From contig NC_134397.1 of the NCBI RefSeq assembly GCF_050003625.1, positions 278,250,070 to 278,314,069 of the forward strand: a stretch of 64,000 nucleotides of DNA, given 5' to 3'. This DNA is from Haematobia irritans. Its lineage: Eukaryota; Arthropoda; Insecta; Diptera; Muscidae. The notes under the pieces were generated by a model. The model was not told the DNA's origin and searched no databases. It saw nothing but the letters and a program-made list of their open reading frames with translations. The position numbers and the translations under genes are program-made. This document shows, one piece after another, positions 53,641-64,000 of this stretch (the first letter of the stretch is position 1; the number at the start of each line of letters is the position of its first letter).

Positions 53641-55350
53641 TAATTCTCCCACTGGTTTCCTGGCATTTAATTCATATAAGCTTTTTCTTTTCATTGTCCA
53701 CGACGACTTTGTTAAAAAAAATACAATTAATTACACATTAATTTTGAGATACATATTAAATCGTATTAAAGGGTATAAAATAATCTTTTTGTGCACTAAT
53801 GTAGCATGTTGATTTGCCAATAAATTATTTTCTTTCTTAAGTTCTGTGACATGCACCTAAACGAAAATTTCGTTTGCATTCAGTATTGAGCATTTTTTAT
53901 AAACTATGAAGAATAGGTAATGACCGTATGATTTTTATTTTTTCGCATATAGCAATGCTTTTCAACACGAAAGCTCCATATCGGTTTTGGAAACTATTTC
54001 GAAATCGACAATAACAACTCGTTTTTTAGCAAGTAGTTTGCTATTATAAATCTGCAAATATGATGCTGCAGCATCAACAGAAAACTTTCTTATTATAAAC
54101 ATTTTGGAGATTAGATTAATTAATAAAAAAAAATACTTGAATTGTGCAATTAGTATCACATATAACACTCACCATTTCCTGAAATCCAAAAATCAACAAA
54201 CAAAGAAGCATCCAATTAAATAACAAGATGGAGGAAATCCATTATTGTTTAATACTATTCGAGTATATCATGTATTTCTATTGTTGTCATATTAATAATT
54301 ATGTGTATATTTTAACTAATTAACGACAAAGATGTATGCGATGTTTGTTTGCTGCACTTTCATGATCTTTCCTGCAAATAATTAATTAATAATAATAACA
54401 TCTTGCTTGATATTTATATATGTATTTAAATTTTTTTCATTGTTTGTTTTGTAGGGTTGCTTCTCTAAGGAAGAAAATATACATTTATAATGGTTACCAC
54501 ATATGGATGCCAGGATTTGAATGATTGTAGATGTTTGCTAGTGTCTACGTGGGTTGGAGATTGAAGGAGGTGGTCTAAGATAAAACTGTAGTAGTGTTGG
54601 CAATACTTAATAGTTATTATTTAATTTCATCCACGGCAAAAAAAACATTAATTGTTGTCATTGTGATAGCATTAATATATATTCTAATACATGGTAGTTA
54701 TTAATTTGTTGTTTAAGCTTAAGAAGCTTTTGTGTTTTTGTTGGATTTCTTGATTGATCCTTTTTTGTAACTGAATTTATATGGCTTTCTGTTCATCGAT
54801 ACATGAACACAATCCTTGATGCAATGCGACCCGCACAGGGGACCAACATTGCATATTTTTCCACTACAACTAACTAGAAGTGTTTCTTGAAAAGGAGATT
54901 ATTTGTCTTTAAAAGTTGTTTAAAACTTTTTGTTTTGTTAAGATGAACAAATTTAAACAAAAGAATATAATACATTAAATAATATATAAGGATTTTATGT
55001 ATATATAAATCAATACAAAAATCAATAAAGCATTTATGAATAAAAAGTTTTTTTTTTAATAACATTTGTGTTTTTAGGAATACATGTGTGTTTGTATGTG
55101 TAGACTAAATAATATATTTTATATATTTAATATTGGAATTATTTTAATAATTTTGCAATTGCTTGTTCAATTTTTCAAATTGATTGAAGAAAAAACCTGC
55201 TGGATTGATCAACGAGGAATTAAAAAAAAACGACAACACAGGATCTTGAATTATGTTTTTGTTTTTTTTTTCTTTTGTAGCGTACAACTTTCGCTTTTGT
55301 TCAGTTAATTTCGGAACATGTATCGAAACGGACGCATAAGTAATTCTAAT
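53641..55350. other. Downstream region of AP-2mu, no gene seen
   Basis: AT-rich DNA. The part next to 55350 is the 3' UTR of AP-2mu on the minus strand, and I could not place its poly(A) signal. At about 53855-53880 the text acatgcacctaaacgaaaat resembles the repeat at 48649. No other gene is recognised. Confidence 0.4.
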
Positions 55351-56048
55351 TTAGCAACGTGTCTCATATAAACCACTGCGGCCTATGTAGCGCACCCATT
55401 TAACCACATCGTGGTCAGAGTAATTCAATTTGGGTTCGAATACTTTCAAGTAACGCACTTTAAAGCCAGAAGGAGCAAAAGGTACTTCAAAGTTCATGGA
55501 TATGGGTGGACGAGTCCACTTCTTTTTCGTATCCGTTTCAAGCAGTTCTATTTCGGCAGAGAGTTGTGTCTCTTTCATGCCAGCCATGCGTTTAATCTTC
55601 CAGACAATGGCGTTCTCGGATGCTTTATATTTGGCTTTGCCTTTAAGACAGATTAGTTGCACACCCGAAGTGTTAAGGGGTGTGGGGATTTTAACTTCAA
55701 TCTTTTGACCCAACAACGAGGGCTTGAAATTGGATTTCAAGACTACCTTTACTTCCATTTTGGTGCGGCCAACTTCACGCACCAGAGGTATAACACGGAA
55801 TGGCAGCGAAATGTCTTTGGTCGTACGATAACGCATCAATTCAAATTCACCGTCCGGCGGTATAAAGCTAATTGAATGTTCCGTTTCGAATTTACTTAGT
55901 TTAACGCATTGGTGGAATTGACAGTCGTCAATAACAACCACCGGTTTACCGGAGCGTGAAGTATCCGCCTCAGTGTTACCAGATAATCCACGACCTCTAG
56001 ATTCCATAACAATTTTATCATTGATACCGAATTTGCATTCAGGCATAC
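55351..56048 (-). CDS. AP-2mu: AP-2 complex subunit mu, exon 4 (mu-homology domain)
   Basis: The acceptor TTTTTAG ends at 56049 and the stop TAA lies at 55353-55351. The exon starts in phase 1 ([15 protein letters not shown]) and encodes most of the C-terminal mu-homology domain, which binds tyrosine-based YxxPhi sorting signals and phosphoinositides. Landmarks are [60 protein letters not shown] and the final SGLYETRC. Conservation to animal AP2M1 is very high and the frame is intact. Confidence 0.97.
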
Positions 56049-56413
56049 CTAAAAATGGAATTTAAAGATCGAAAATTATTGTAGTTGCCGTCGGTTGTGG
56101 ATGTCTAGGTTTCTTAGGTCTTGTCACAGTTTTCGAATCAATTTGACGAATACATTTTAAAAATGTGATGGTTGTATTCCTCAAATCGTTTCGAATCCTA
56201 TTTGTCGATGGTCCAACAGCCTTCCATTTCAGTCCAACTTCATTGCAGTCCATGCGTCGCAGTTTTTGAAAAATATATGTTCTGTGGTTGCTATAATTTT
56301 ATAACCAATTAGTATAGCACAGGCTTTGAATGAAAAAAATCGTAGCCACTTTGCAAGGTTTAAAAAAATTCTGTTGTACCTGTGGAAAAAATCATAGAAT
56401 CATCTATACTTAC
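56049..56413 (-). other. AP-2mu intron 3
   Basis: A 365-base intron with GT-AG ends. An open frame inside it on the minus strand shows no domain and is not considered coding. Confidence 0.85.
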
Positions 56414-56573
56414 CGGATAGATAGGATTTCATAACTACTCTTCCAGCTACATGAGCTGAAAGTACTTGTCCCTGAGGACTCATTAACAAATTTACATATT
56501 CCAACACATCCAAGAATAATTCGTTACGTCTATATTTGATACCTTCACGCCTCCAACCAATTTGACCAGTCAC
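56414..56573 (-). CDS. AP-2mu: AP-2 complex subunit mu, exon 3
   Basis: The acceptor CAAAG ends at 56574 and the donor GTAAGT lies at 56413-56408. The 160 bases enter in phase 0 and end in phase 1. It encodes [20 protein letters not shown], then [20 protein letters not shown], then [14 protein letters not shown]: the linker after the phosphorylation site and the start of the mu-homology domain. Confidence 0.96.
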
Positions 56574-56677
56574 CTTTGTAAATAGAAATGTTTAATTATT
56601 ACATATTATTATATTTAAAAACATTTAAATTAATAAACTAAAAAGACGCAAATATAAAAAGTAGATATGTAACCATG

Positions 56678-56812
56678 AGTGGTTTCACCGCAATGTGGAG
56701 CTAAAAATAGAATCGGGCAGCACTCACTGATAAGAAAAAAAATTCACCTCTCTGGGCTGAATAGTTAGTGATCCTGAAATATCTATCTATCTGTCACTAT
56801 ACCTAACCTAAT
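56678..56812 (+). mobile_element. SINE 3' fragment
   Basis: It matches the SINE body from gagtggtttcaccgcaatg through aatcgggcagcactcactg to tacctaacctaatg. The tRNA-like head is missing, and the middle has a deletion compared with 42163-42504. Confidence 0.72.
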
Positions 56813-56839
56813 GATATGAGGGCATTCGTAGAGACTACA

Positions 56840-57250
56840 CCAACCAAGATAGTAATTGTGAGTTATAAAGGGTTTTCAAACAAGAGATACTTTGTTGACA
56901 TTTGGTCATTACTAAAAATTACATTACTCAACAATGCATTAAAGTTCGACACAAAAATGGGAAAAAACTTGCGGTCACATTTCACAAAGCAGCATCTTTG
57001 GGTCGGCTTGAAGTGTCCCCTCGGACAACAATACAAAATTTGGTGGTAAAATCTGAGACCTGTGCAATGAGAATATTGACTGGTAATCCATTGGATTTGG
57101 TAACCCATAAACACCACTACAACGTAAATTAATCAGACGTTGATATGAAGGCTTATAAATCCGATCATCAACAAGGCTCTGTCTTCACCGAGTGGGTATT
57201 TGAAATGGTACCGAAAAATCATATGGACTGATGAGATACATTTCCCTATC
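56840..57250 (+). pseudogene. Possible decayed Tc1/mariner transposase fragment
   Basis: The frames give phrases such as HTKQ/FTKQHLW and KIIWTDEIHFPIK. The latter resembles the first catalytic motif (W-T/S-D-E) of Tc1-like transposases. There are many stops, and no terminus is recognised. Confidence 0.35.
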
Positions 57251-57882
57251 AAAAAAATATTTCTCTATCCAAGACATACGTCAGTCAATTTGCAGTATGC
57301 CCATGCAAAATCGCATAAAAAGGATATGCTCTTCCAAGCATGTTTTTGGTAAAGGTTTGGCTAATATTACTTTATCTCAAAAATGAAATATTTTTTTGAA
57401 TATCTCAATAACACTTCTGGAAGATAAGGGAAAACTTTTGTGTAACATATTGTGGCATAGAATGTGCGGGTAGACGGAAGTACTCAAAAAGTTGTGTTTG
57501 TTTCTATTTCGCATTTAACCCAAGATGCAGCCTAGCCGTTGCATCACAATCACTTCCTCTCATATCCATTACTTTAAGCATGTGAATTGGTATTAAATTA
57601 CACCTTATTTAAACTTCGCACTTTTGATTCCTTACTCTAGCAAAAAGTCTCCCGAAAGAGTAAAAATATTTCATATATCGTTTTTTTTTTTTAAGTCCTG
57701 ACATTTTTAAAAGTCTGCAGTACATCCACTTAGCTGTAATATAACATTTAGTTAAATTCATTTTAAAGCCACCCGCATTATCACAAGTTTAAACAAGCAT
57801 TGCTTCAGTATTTTCTTATAAACCTCCATACGATTAAATTAATCTTAATACACATACACACACATCCACAAGTCAAACTTAC

Positions 57883-58161
57883 TTGAGATGTGATTTGCAT
57901 TTGTTCCTCTTTAGTTGCTGACTTTATACCCTGCTGAGTAATAAAGGTCTTCAATGTACCGGAATCTGTGTTTTGTGGATATCCAAAATCTAAAATTTCA
58001 TCAAGCAACTCATAGATCAAGACGAAGTTATTCTTGATATTTTCCTCGGATATTTTGCCAAAATACGATTGCATGACCTCGATGATTTTTAGCAAGAACT
58101 CAAAGACCATGGCAGCATTAACATTTTGTTTGGTCACAGCAGCCAACCATATATTGGCACG
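57883..58161 (-). CDS. AP-2mu: AP-2 complex subunit mu, exon 2
   Basis: The acceptor TTTTAG ends at 58162 and the donor GTAAGT lies at 57882-57877. The 93 codons are in phase 0 at both ends. It encodes [20 protein letters not shown], then [20 protein letters not shown], then [13 protein letters not shown]. The linker [20 protein letters not shown] contains the conserved Thr phosphorylated by AAK1-type kinases (QITSQ). This is the N-terminal longin-like domain that packs into the AP-2 core. Confidence 0.97.
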
Positions 58162-58247
58162 CTAAAATGCAAAAATTGATATTGAATTATTTAAATACAT
58201 TGAAAAAATATGCGATAAGGGAAATGCAAAATATCTTTGTGGCATCA

Positions 58248-58478
<231 letters not shown>

Positions 58479-58686
58479 TCACACGCTTTTGTTGCAAATC
58501 ACAAAATTTCAGAAATTCCTTGATCGCAAACGACTTAAACGAAGCTGTTTACACTAATTTTTATCCAATCTTTCAATGAAAAATCTGCCTAATTAATATG
58601 GTAGGTGGTTGCACAAATTTCTCTATAATTTTCAATTCCTTCTCTTGATAACTCCCCTTTTTTTCGTTTGATGACAGAACGGAGTA

Positions 58687-58790
58687 GTGTTGGGAAAGTA
58701 ACGAGTATTTGATTACAAGTACTCGTTACTGACTAATTTTTTTGAGTACTCGTTCCAATTAAATGAGTACATAAAACGACATCGTAAACT
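58687..58790. repeat. hAT-like terminus or short hairpin upstream of AP-2mu
   Basis: The text tagtgttgggaaagtaacg resembles the start of some hAT termini. gtaacgagta and tactcgttac form a perfect 10-bp stem (58698-58729). No matching right end is found in the neighbourhood, so only a solo end or chance similarity can be claimed. Confidence 0.3.
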
Positions 58791-58942
58791 ATAAAAAAAA
58801 AAAAACAATTTTCTTAATATAAAGAGAACCTTTTTAAAAACTCATTTATGAGACTGTTATTTATTCTAATTTCTTTCATTTTTCAAACAATAAAGGTTAA
58901 CATGCCTCAAGAGACGACATTCACTCACCGAGACATTCGAAT

Positions 58943-59194
58943 CGAGTGTGTCTGTCTTTAGGAAAGTACTTTGTGGGAGAATTAATTAGGAAGGAAAATG
59001 CCGGGCTTTTCATTTCCCAAAGGCGGATCGTATAGGAAAACAACAAAAAAAAAATAGATATCAGCACTTTCGAGTGTGTCTGTCTTTAGGAAAGTACTTT
59101 GTGGGAGCATTAATTAGGAAGGAAAATGCCGGGCTTTTCATTTCCCAAAGGCGGATCGTATAGGAAAACAACAAAAAAATAGATATCAGCACTT
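58943..59194. repeat. 128-bp near-identical tandem duplication
   Basis: The unit beginning cgagtgtgtctgtctttagg starts at 58943 and again at 59071. It includes gccgggcttttcatttccc and aggcggatcgtataggaaa. The copies differ at about one base and in the length of an A-run. They lie 470-720 bp upstream of the AP-2mu start codon. Confidence 0.95.
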
Positions 59195-59371
59195 TCACGC
59201 ATCTTTTTAAGAATTCCATCATCGGCAAGACTATGATATGAAGAAACATTCAAAAGCCATGAAATGAAATGAAGGAAAGGAAAGGAGCCATGGTAAATCG
59301 CATGCATGTTTCATGACAAGTCTTATAATCATATAAACATGCAGCAGTGTCGACTATGCCTTCGGACTTAA
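59195..59371. other. Short spacer upstream of AP-2mu
   Basis: No feature is recognised. Confidence 0.3.
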
Positions 59372-59880
59372 GGTGGGTATTGAGTTCGAGTTTAAGGTGA
59401 GTATTAAGTTCGAGTTTAGCCGCTAAAATCGCTAAAGTGAAAACTAAATCAGTAAGAAAAATGCATGAAATTATACATATTTGTTGCAAATTTTATTATA
59501 ACTTGATGGGGAAAAGCCCAAAGCAAATTTTCACAAAGTTTGTGTTCCTTAAAATGGATTATTAAAGAAAAGTAATCGTGAAAAAATGACGTTTTTAGCG
59601 GCTAAACTCGAACTTAATACCCACCTTTAGCGGCTAAAGTCGAACTTTTAGGTGAGTATTAAGTTCGAGTTTAGCCGCTAAAAACGTCATTTTTTCACGA
59701 TTATTTTTCTTTAATAATCCATTTTAAGGAATACAAACTTCGTGAAAATTTGCTTTGGGCTTTTCCCCATCAAGTTATAATAAAATTTGCAACAAATATG
59801 TATAATTTCATGCATTTTTCTTACTGATTTAGTTTTCACTTTAGCGATTTTAGCGGCTAAACTCGAACTTAATACTCACC
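59372..59880. mobile_element. Inverted pair of MITEs (large palindrome)
   Basis: Copy 1 (59396-59635) and copy 2 (59651-59880) of the ggtgggtattaagttcg family lie head to head and are nearly exact reverse complements, with about 15 bases between them. A fragment of a third end precedes them (59372-59395). Left flank TTAA. No coding capacity is seen. Confidence 0.88.
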
Positions 59881-61059
59881 TTTAACTGATAATGTGCACA
59901 ATATATAGGATATGTTCGACACGAGCACTGTCGTCCGGAATAACTGATAATATGTAAAGCGCATAAAAGAGAAAAATAAAACCAAAATATTTCCAATTAA
60001 AAATTGATTGAAACTGAAAATATAATCAGTAAACAAGTATATTCGGCCGTAAGTTCGGCCAGGCCGAATCGTATGTACCCTCCATGGATTGTGTAGCAAC
60101 TTCTACAAAAGACTTTCATCCATAATCGTACTACTTGGGTTGTGGTTGTGTAATACTTACCGATGGCAAGTATCTTAAAACTTCCTAACATCATCTTCTA
60201 AATTTTAAGTTATTCCATACGTGGACAAAAAACAAGTAAGGAAAGTCTGGCAGGGCCGTAGACTAAGGCCCGGGGGTGCAACACAATGTTAGTAAATAAA
60301 TATGGCAAACATTTTAATCTGAAGCAATTTGTAGGTAACTTCACGAAAGTGTATTTATGATTTATCTACCGATATATATGTATTAGAAGTATAGGAAAAT
60401 TTAATACGACGTTCTCCCCAAGCATGTTTTGGGGTTTGAAATGTTTTCCCTTTATAAGCACTTCAAAACGAGTCGTTTTCGCCATACTAAAAAACAAGTT
60501 CAAAACACAAGTTTTCCTCAAAAACACGTCAATAGGGCTGTTTTCTTTTTGCACTGGATAGAACTTTTGTATGGCAATCGTTGCACTGGTGTTCTATCCA
60601 GTGCAACTATCAGTGCAAGTCGCACCAGAGTCACCATTATATGCGAATTTTGTAGTTGTCAAAATATGAATTGGCAACTAACTAAAATACTGGGGAGGAA
60701 CACATCTCAAGTGAATGTCACATACTGAAAAGAAGAAGAAACAAAAGCAAATGTAAATAAACAAAACAGAAGTATTTGTTTAAATTTTGTTTCACTGCAA
60801 CAAAAACAGGAATATGTATCGAATTATGTAGAAATATCTAGTGGCCCAACTTGTAGCGTCTCTAACAACTTCCAATAAAGGAACTCTCACGTAAGTGACA
60901 ATTTCATTTGGACATTTCGTCAAAGGCCTTATCTGTATTTCGTGAGACTCACAATAATTATGGAGTTCGAAAAAATTTAACGGTGCCTTAAATTTTTACA
61001 AAAACACCTTAAATGGCATGAGAATCAGTGAAATGTGTTTTATTTTCCTACAAATCAAA
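59881..61059. repeat. Dispersed repeat fragments, no gene
   Basis: About 60033-60200 holds aacaagtatattcggccgta and the phrase gttcggccaggccgaatc, a separate high-copy-looking repeat. About 60232-60380 is a truncated, rearranged copy of the aacaagtaaggaaagtc family. A short inverted phrase (cagtgcaa) and a gttctatccagtgcaac near 60585 are noted. No gene is seen. Confidence 0.5.
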
Positions 61060-61370
61060 GTTTAAATTGCATGGCTCGGGTGGTGGAAGTTTAGTACGAA
61101 GGTCCAAAGAAAAGTCTTAATCCAAGAAATAAAAACAGTTCCTTCAATAATGGTGGGGGTAATATTATGGTCTGGGGGTGGTTTTTTGGACATGGCTCCG
61201 ATTTATTGAGTATAGAGGGCACTATGCTTTTGGAAATCTTCAAAAACAGTTTGTCCCATGTAATATTACCATAACAATCACGGGAAATACCGTCTACATG
61301 GATTATTCAGTGCGATCATGATCTCCAGCACTCGTATAGTGTGCTAAAACAACTTATTTCTAATGAAAAA
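61060..61370 (+). pseudogene. Tc1 (DD34E) transposase fragment
   Basis: The plus frame reads SKFKLHGSGGGSLVRRSKEK and then NGGGNIMVWGWFFGHGSDLL, followed by IEGTMLLEIF. After a stop comes a remnant of the W-I-x-Q-x-D-H-D region. These are conserved blocks between the first and second catalytic Asp of Tc1. Both ends are missing. Confidence 0.8.
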
Positions 61371-62041
61371 GTGTGTGTACTTGTACTCTATGTTTCGAAT
61401 TCAGGCCAATGTCGTTCCTATGTTTAATAAAAAAATAATGTATTATACCCTTCATTGTGGACCAAATTCATTGATACCATCTCAAGTTTGTTGCGAGCTA
61501 TATAAAGGTTGATATTCCCATATGCATGAATTTGAATCTGCACCGATTTAGACAAAATTGTATACACTTCAACAAAATCTATGTACTTAATATTTGAATC
61601 TAACTTTATGGGACGAAACATAATTTTAGTCAAAAAAAAAAAAATAATAATAATAATAAGAAAATCTGAAGTCTGGCGGGGCAGACTATAATATACACAA
61701 CTTTGTATTTAGATCCACATTTTGATAAAATCTCAATCCTTCAATTTTGTTGAGTGCTTTGTATAAAGGTTTATGTTGCTATTTACCTCACTCGATTTGG
61801 ACAATGTATATTGTAATACTTCTATAAAGAGTGCGACGCAGGGTATACATTTTTAGGCAATTTCGCAAAATTGAATTTATAATCGGTCGAAAGATTTATA
61901 TTAGAGGTTTTTTAAGAATCAGTGACCATCAGCACGAAATAACATTATATGAAAATTTACTATAGAAATACATTTTCAATAAATATGCTAAATTTTGAGA
62001 AAATTTTCTATAGAAATAAAATTTTGACAAATTTTTCTATA
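61371..62041. repeat. Fragments of the aacaagtaaggaaagtc family
   Basis: 61435-61640 starts with gtattatacccttcattgtg and carries gagctatataaaggttga and cccatatgcatgaatttgaa. 61650-61900 starts aagaaaatctgaagtctggc and carries aatcggtcgaaagattt. Both are truncated copies of the repeat found at 32945 and 62287. An A/AT-rich simple stretch lies at 61630-61655. Confidence 0.55.
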
Positions 62042-63620
62042 GAAAAACAAGTAAGGAAAGTCTATAGTCGGACAGGGACGACTATTTTATACCCTGCACC
62101 ACTTTGTGATGTACATTTTCGACACCATCTGAATTCCTTCAAATTTTTTGAGTGGTATATATAAAGATTTATGTTCCCATATACATGCATTTAAATCTGA
62201 ACCGACAATATATTTAAGACCAAAATTCTATTGACTTAAAATTTATGTCGGCTAATGCCCTGGGGTGGAACACAATGTTAGTAAAAAACAAGTAAGTAAA
62301 GTCTAAAGTCGGGCTGGGCCGACTATATTATACCCTTCACCACTATGTATACCAACATTTGTGTTACCACCTTAACTACTTCAAATTTGCTGGGAGCTAT
62401 GCAAAGGTTTGCATTTCCAGATACAAATACTTATAATGAAGAGAATATTTGTACAAAAACACTAGAATTAAAATCGGCTATCACCATGGGATGAAACACA
62501 ATGTTAGTAAAAAATATGGGAAATATGAAGCGAGAGAAATTTTAATGCAAGTGTACAAAAGGACATTTATGATTTATCAGGCGATACTCACCAGTGGCGA
62601 TTTTAAAAGGATATTGGTAGATCTCGCCAAGATATGTGGTCAAGTGTGGGTTGTAACATATTATTTGGTCAAGTCGAGCGACTTGGAGCCTTATTTTAAA
62701 AATCAACTGTTCTGTGGAAATTCTGGCACTACAGGATATGACTAAGATATGAGGAAATCATCACAGAGTTTTGTCTAAAGTGTGGGAATTTTGGTCATAT
62801 TTGTAATAACTGGAAACACGAATATATGGGGGTTTTATCTAAATCTGAACCAAATATTAAAGATTTTAACCAAATTTAACACACATAACGACACCTAAAT
62901 CTGAATCGATTTCAATCAAATTTACCAAGCATTGCTAGAATGTTAATTCTACTCTCTGTGCAAAACTTCACGAAAATCGGTAGTAAACTTTGGCCTCTGT
63001 TGTCATATGAGTCTAAATCGGACGAAAGATATATATGGGTGCTATATCTAAATTTGAACCGATTTCAATCAAATTTTGCACTCGTGACTATATGGCCAAG
63101 CGTTATGTTTGAGCAAAATTTCAACCAAATCAGGGTAAAACTCAGGCTGAATCCATATAAGTGCATATCGTACGAAAGATATATATGGAAGCTATATCTA
63201 AATCTGAACCGATTTCAATAAAATTTGGCACATTTGACTATACTACCAATTGTACTCCTAGTGCAAAATTTCTACCAAATTTGGGTTAAAATCTGGCTTC
63301 TAGGGCCGTATAAGTGGACGAAAGATATATATGGGAGCTATATCTAAATCTGAACCGATTTCTTCCAAAATCAATAGGGTTCTATTCTGACCCAAAACAC
63401 ATACTTGTGCCAAATTCGAAGTCGATTGGGCTTAAATTGCGACCTAGACTTTGATTACAAAAATGTGTTCACGGACAGACGGACATGGCTATATCGACTC
63501 AGGAGCCCACCCTAAGCATTTTTGCCAAAGACACCATGTGTCTATCTCGTCTCCTTCTGGGTGTTGCAAACATATGCACTAACTTATAATACCCTGTTCA
63601 ACAGTGTGGCGCAGGGTATA
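62042..63620 (+). repeat. Two consecutive copies of the aacaagtaaggaaagtc repeat
   Basis: A first, short copy starts at about 62045 and a second, longer copy at about 62287. The second runs to the hairpin-like end accctgttcaacagtgtggc and gcagggtataaaaa at about 63618. It carries internal units of about 140-150 bp at about 63024, 63173 and 63314 (gaaagatatatatggg.gct). The phrase cggacagacggacatggc sits near 63472. Non-coding. Confidence 0.65.
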
Positions 63621-64000
63621 AAAATTTTATAAATTGTTGTTCATTAGGCCGTGAAGTACAAAAATATAACAGCAGACATCTACTGCTATTTTTAGCAGAC
63701 TTTTTCTATGAGTATACTGGAAGTCGAGTCTGAATTTGGAAAATAAAGTTGTTAACTCGTTTTAAAGGATTTTAATGGCATATGGAGAACAAAAGCTGAA
63801 AAAATGAAAACTTAAAATTCGCTTCCTAGAAAGAAGTACACAAAACCGAAATTAAAAAAAAAAATGTGTCTTAAAAAAATCCTTACTAGTATTCTCCGCT
63901 TCTTTGGCTCGGATTTAAAAAAAAAGGAAAAAAAGGAAAGGGAAAAAGTAAATTTTTAAAGTAAAGACAAAATCTTTGTAACAGGACATGCCTTTTTTTG
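63621..64000. repeat. Partial copy of the abundant AT-rich repeat at the window edge
   Basis: Words shared with 15672-16141 include cttaaaattcgcttcctaga, aagaagtacacaaaacc, ccgcttctttggctcgg and gtaaagacaaaatctttg. The copy continues to the end of the window. Confidence 0.55.

Larger units (their letters stand above)
56574..57882 (-). other. AP-2mu intron 2, with a SINE fragment and decayed transposon
   Basis: A 1309-base intron with GT-AG ends. It contains a SINE fragment at 56678-56812 and, at about 56840-57250, a heavily decayed Tc1/mariner-like stretch. Confidence 0.8.

Noticed and set aside
57224..57250. Second hammerhead core (ctgatgag near 57227)
   Set aside because: No GAAA at the required distance and no pairing stems; the motif alone is common.
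62940..63221. 93-codon plus-strand frame with repeated YIWxLYLNLNRFQ
   Set aside because: The repetition comes from the tandem units of a non-coding dispersed repeat.

Overview
This window looks like nuclear DNA of a higher fly, most likely a calyptrate or muscid-type dipteran. It is AT-rich, with GT-AG introns, Drosophila-like proteins, Tc1/mariner, hAT and SINE elements, and many AT-rich inverted-terminal repeats. The species call is inference; no search was run. I see no rRNA gene, no intact tRNA gene and no CRISPR array.

Four host genes are supported. (1) The 5' part of neurexin-1 lies on the minus strand. It has eight coding exons from 24079 down to 5600, all splice phases agree, and together they give 927 codons. 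The reading stops inside the fourth laminin-G domain, so the 3' exons lie outside the window. Intron 1 is about 13.3 kb and full of transposons. (2) A BPHL/valacyclovirase-like serine hydrolase is on the plus strand, two exons, 47311-48243. (3) A PEBP-family gene is on the minus strand, two exons, 49631-50366, with a TATA box and an initiator. (4) AP-2 mu, the clathrin adaptor subunit, is on the minus strand, four exons, 55351-58475, 437 residues. From memory, the Drosophila orthologues of Nrx-1, a PEBP gene and AP-2mu are also neighbours (CG7050, CG7054, CG7057), so this may be an old gene block expanded by transposons.

The rest is mainly mobile DNA. There are four copies of one Tc1/mariner family with a DD37E-type transposase (10479, 30106, 37858, 52343), a DD41D-type element (14537), a mariner (29290), Tc1 DD34E fragments (16350, 61060), a 5' portion of a CsRn1-like Ty3/gypsy element (20505), a tRNA-derived SINE family with clear target duplications (18715, 42163 and fragments), a 1447-bp non-autonomous hAT element with an 8-bp duplication (39390), and several repeat families with terminal inverted repeats.

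The most notable non-gene signals are: a complete type I hammerhead ribozyme fold at 12419-12481; a foldback of about 225 bp per arm with a 46-nt loop at 44409-44902; inverted pairs of a short MITE at 45349-45787 and 59396-59880; a transposon with two 3' ends that moved as a unit into a mariner at 30106-31119; and a perfect palindrome inside the retroelement at 22628-22679.
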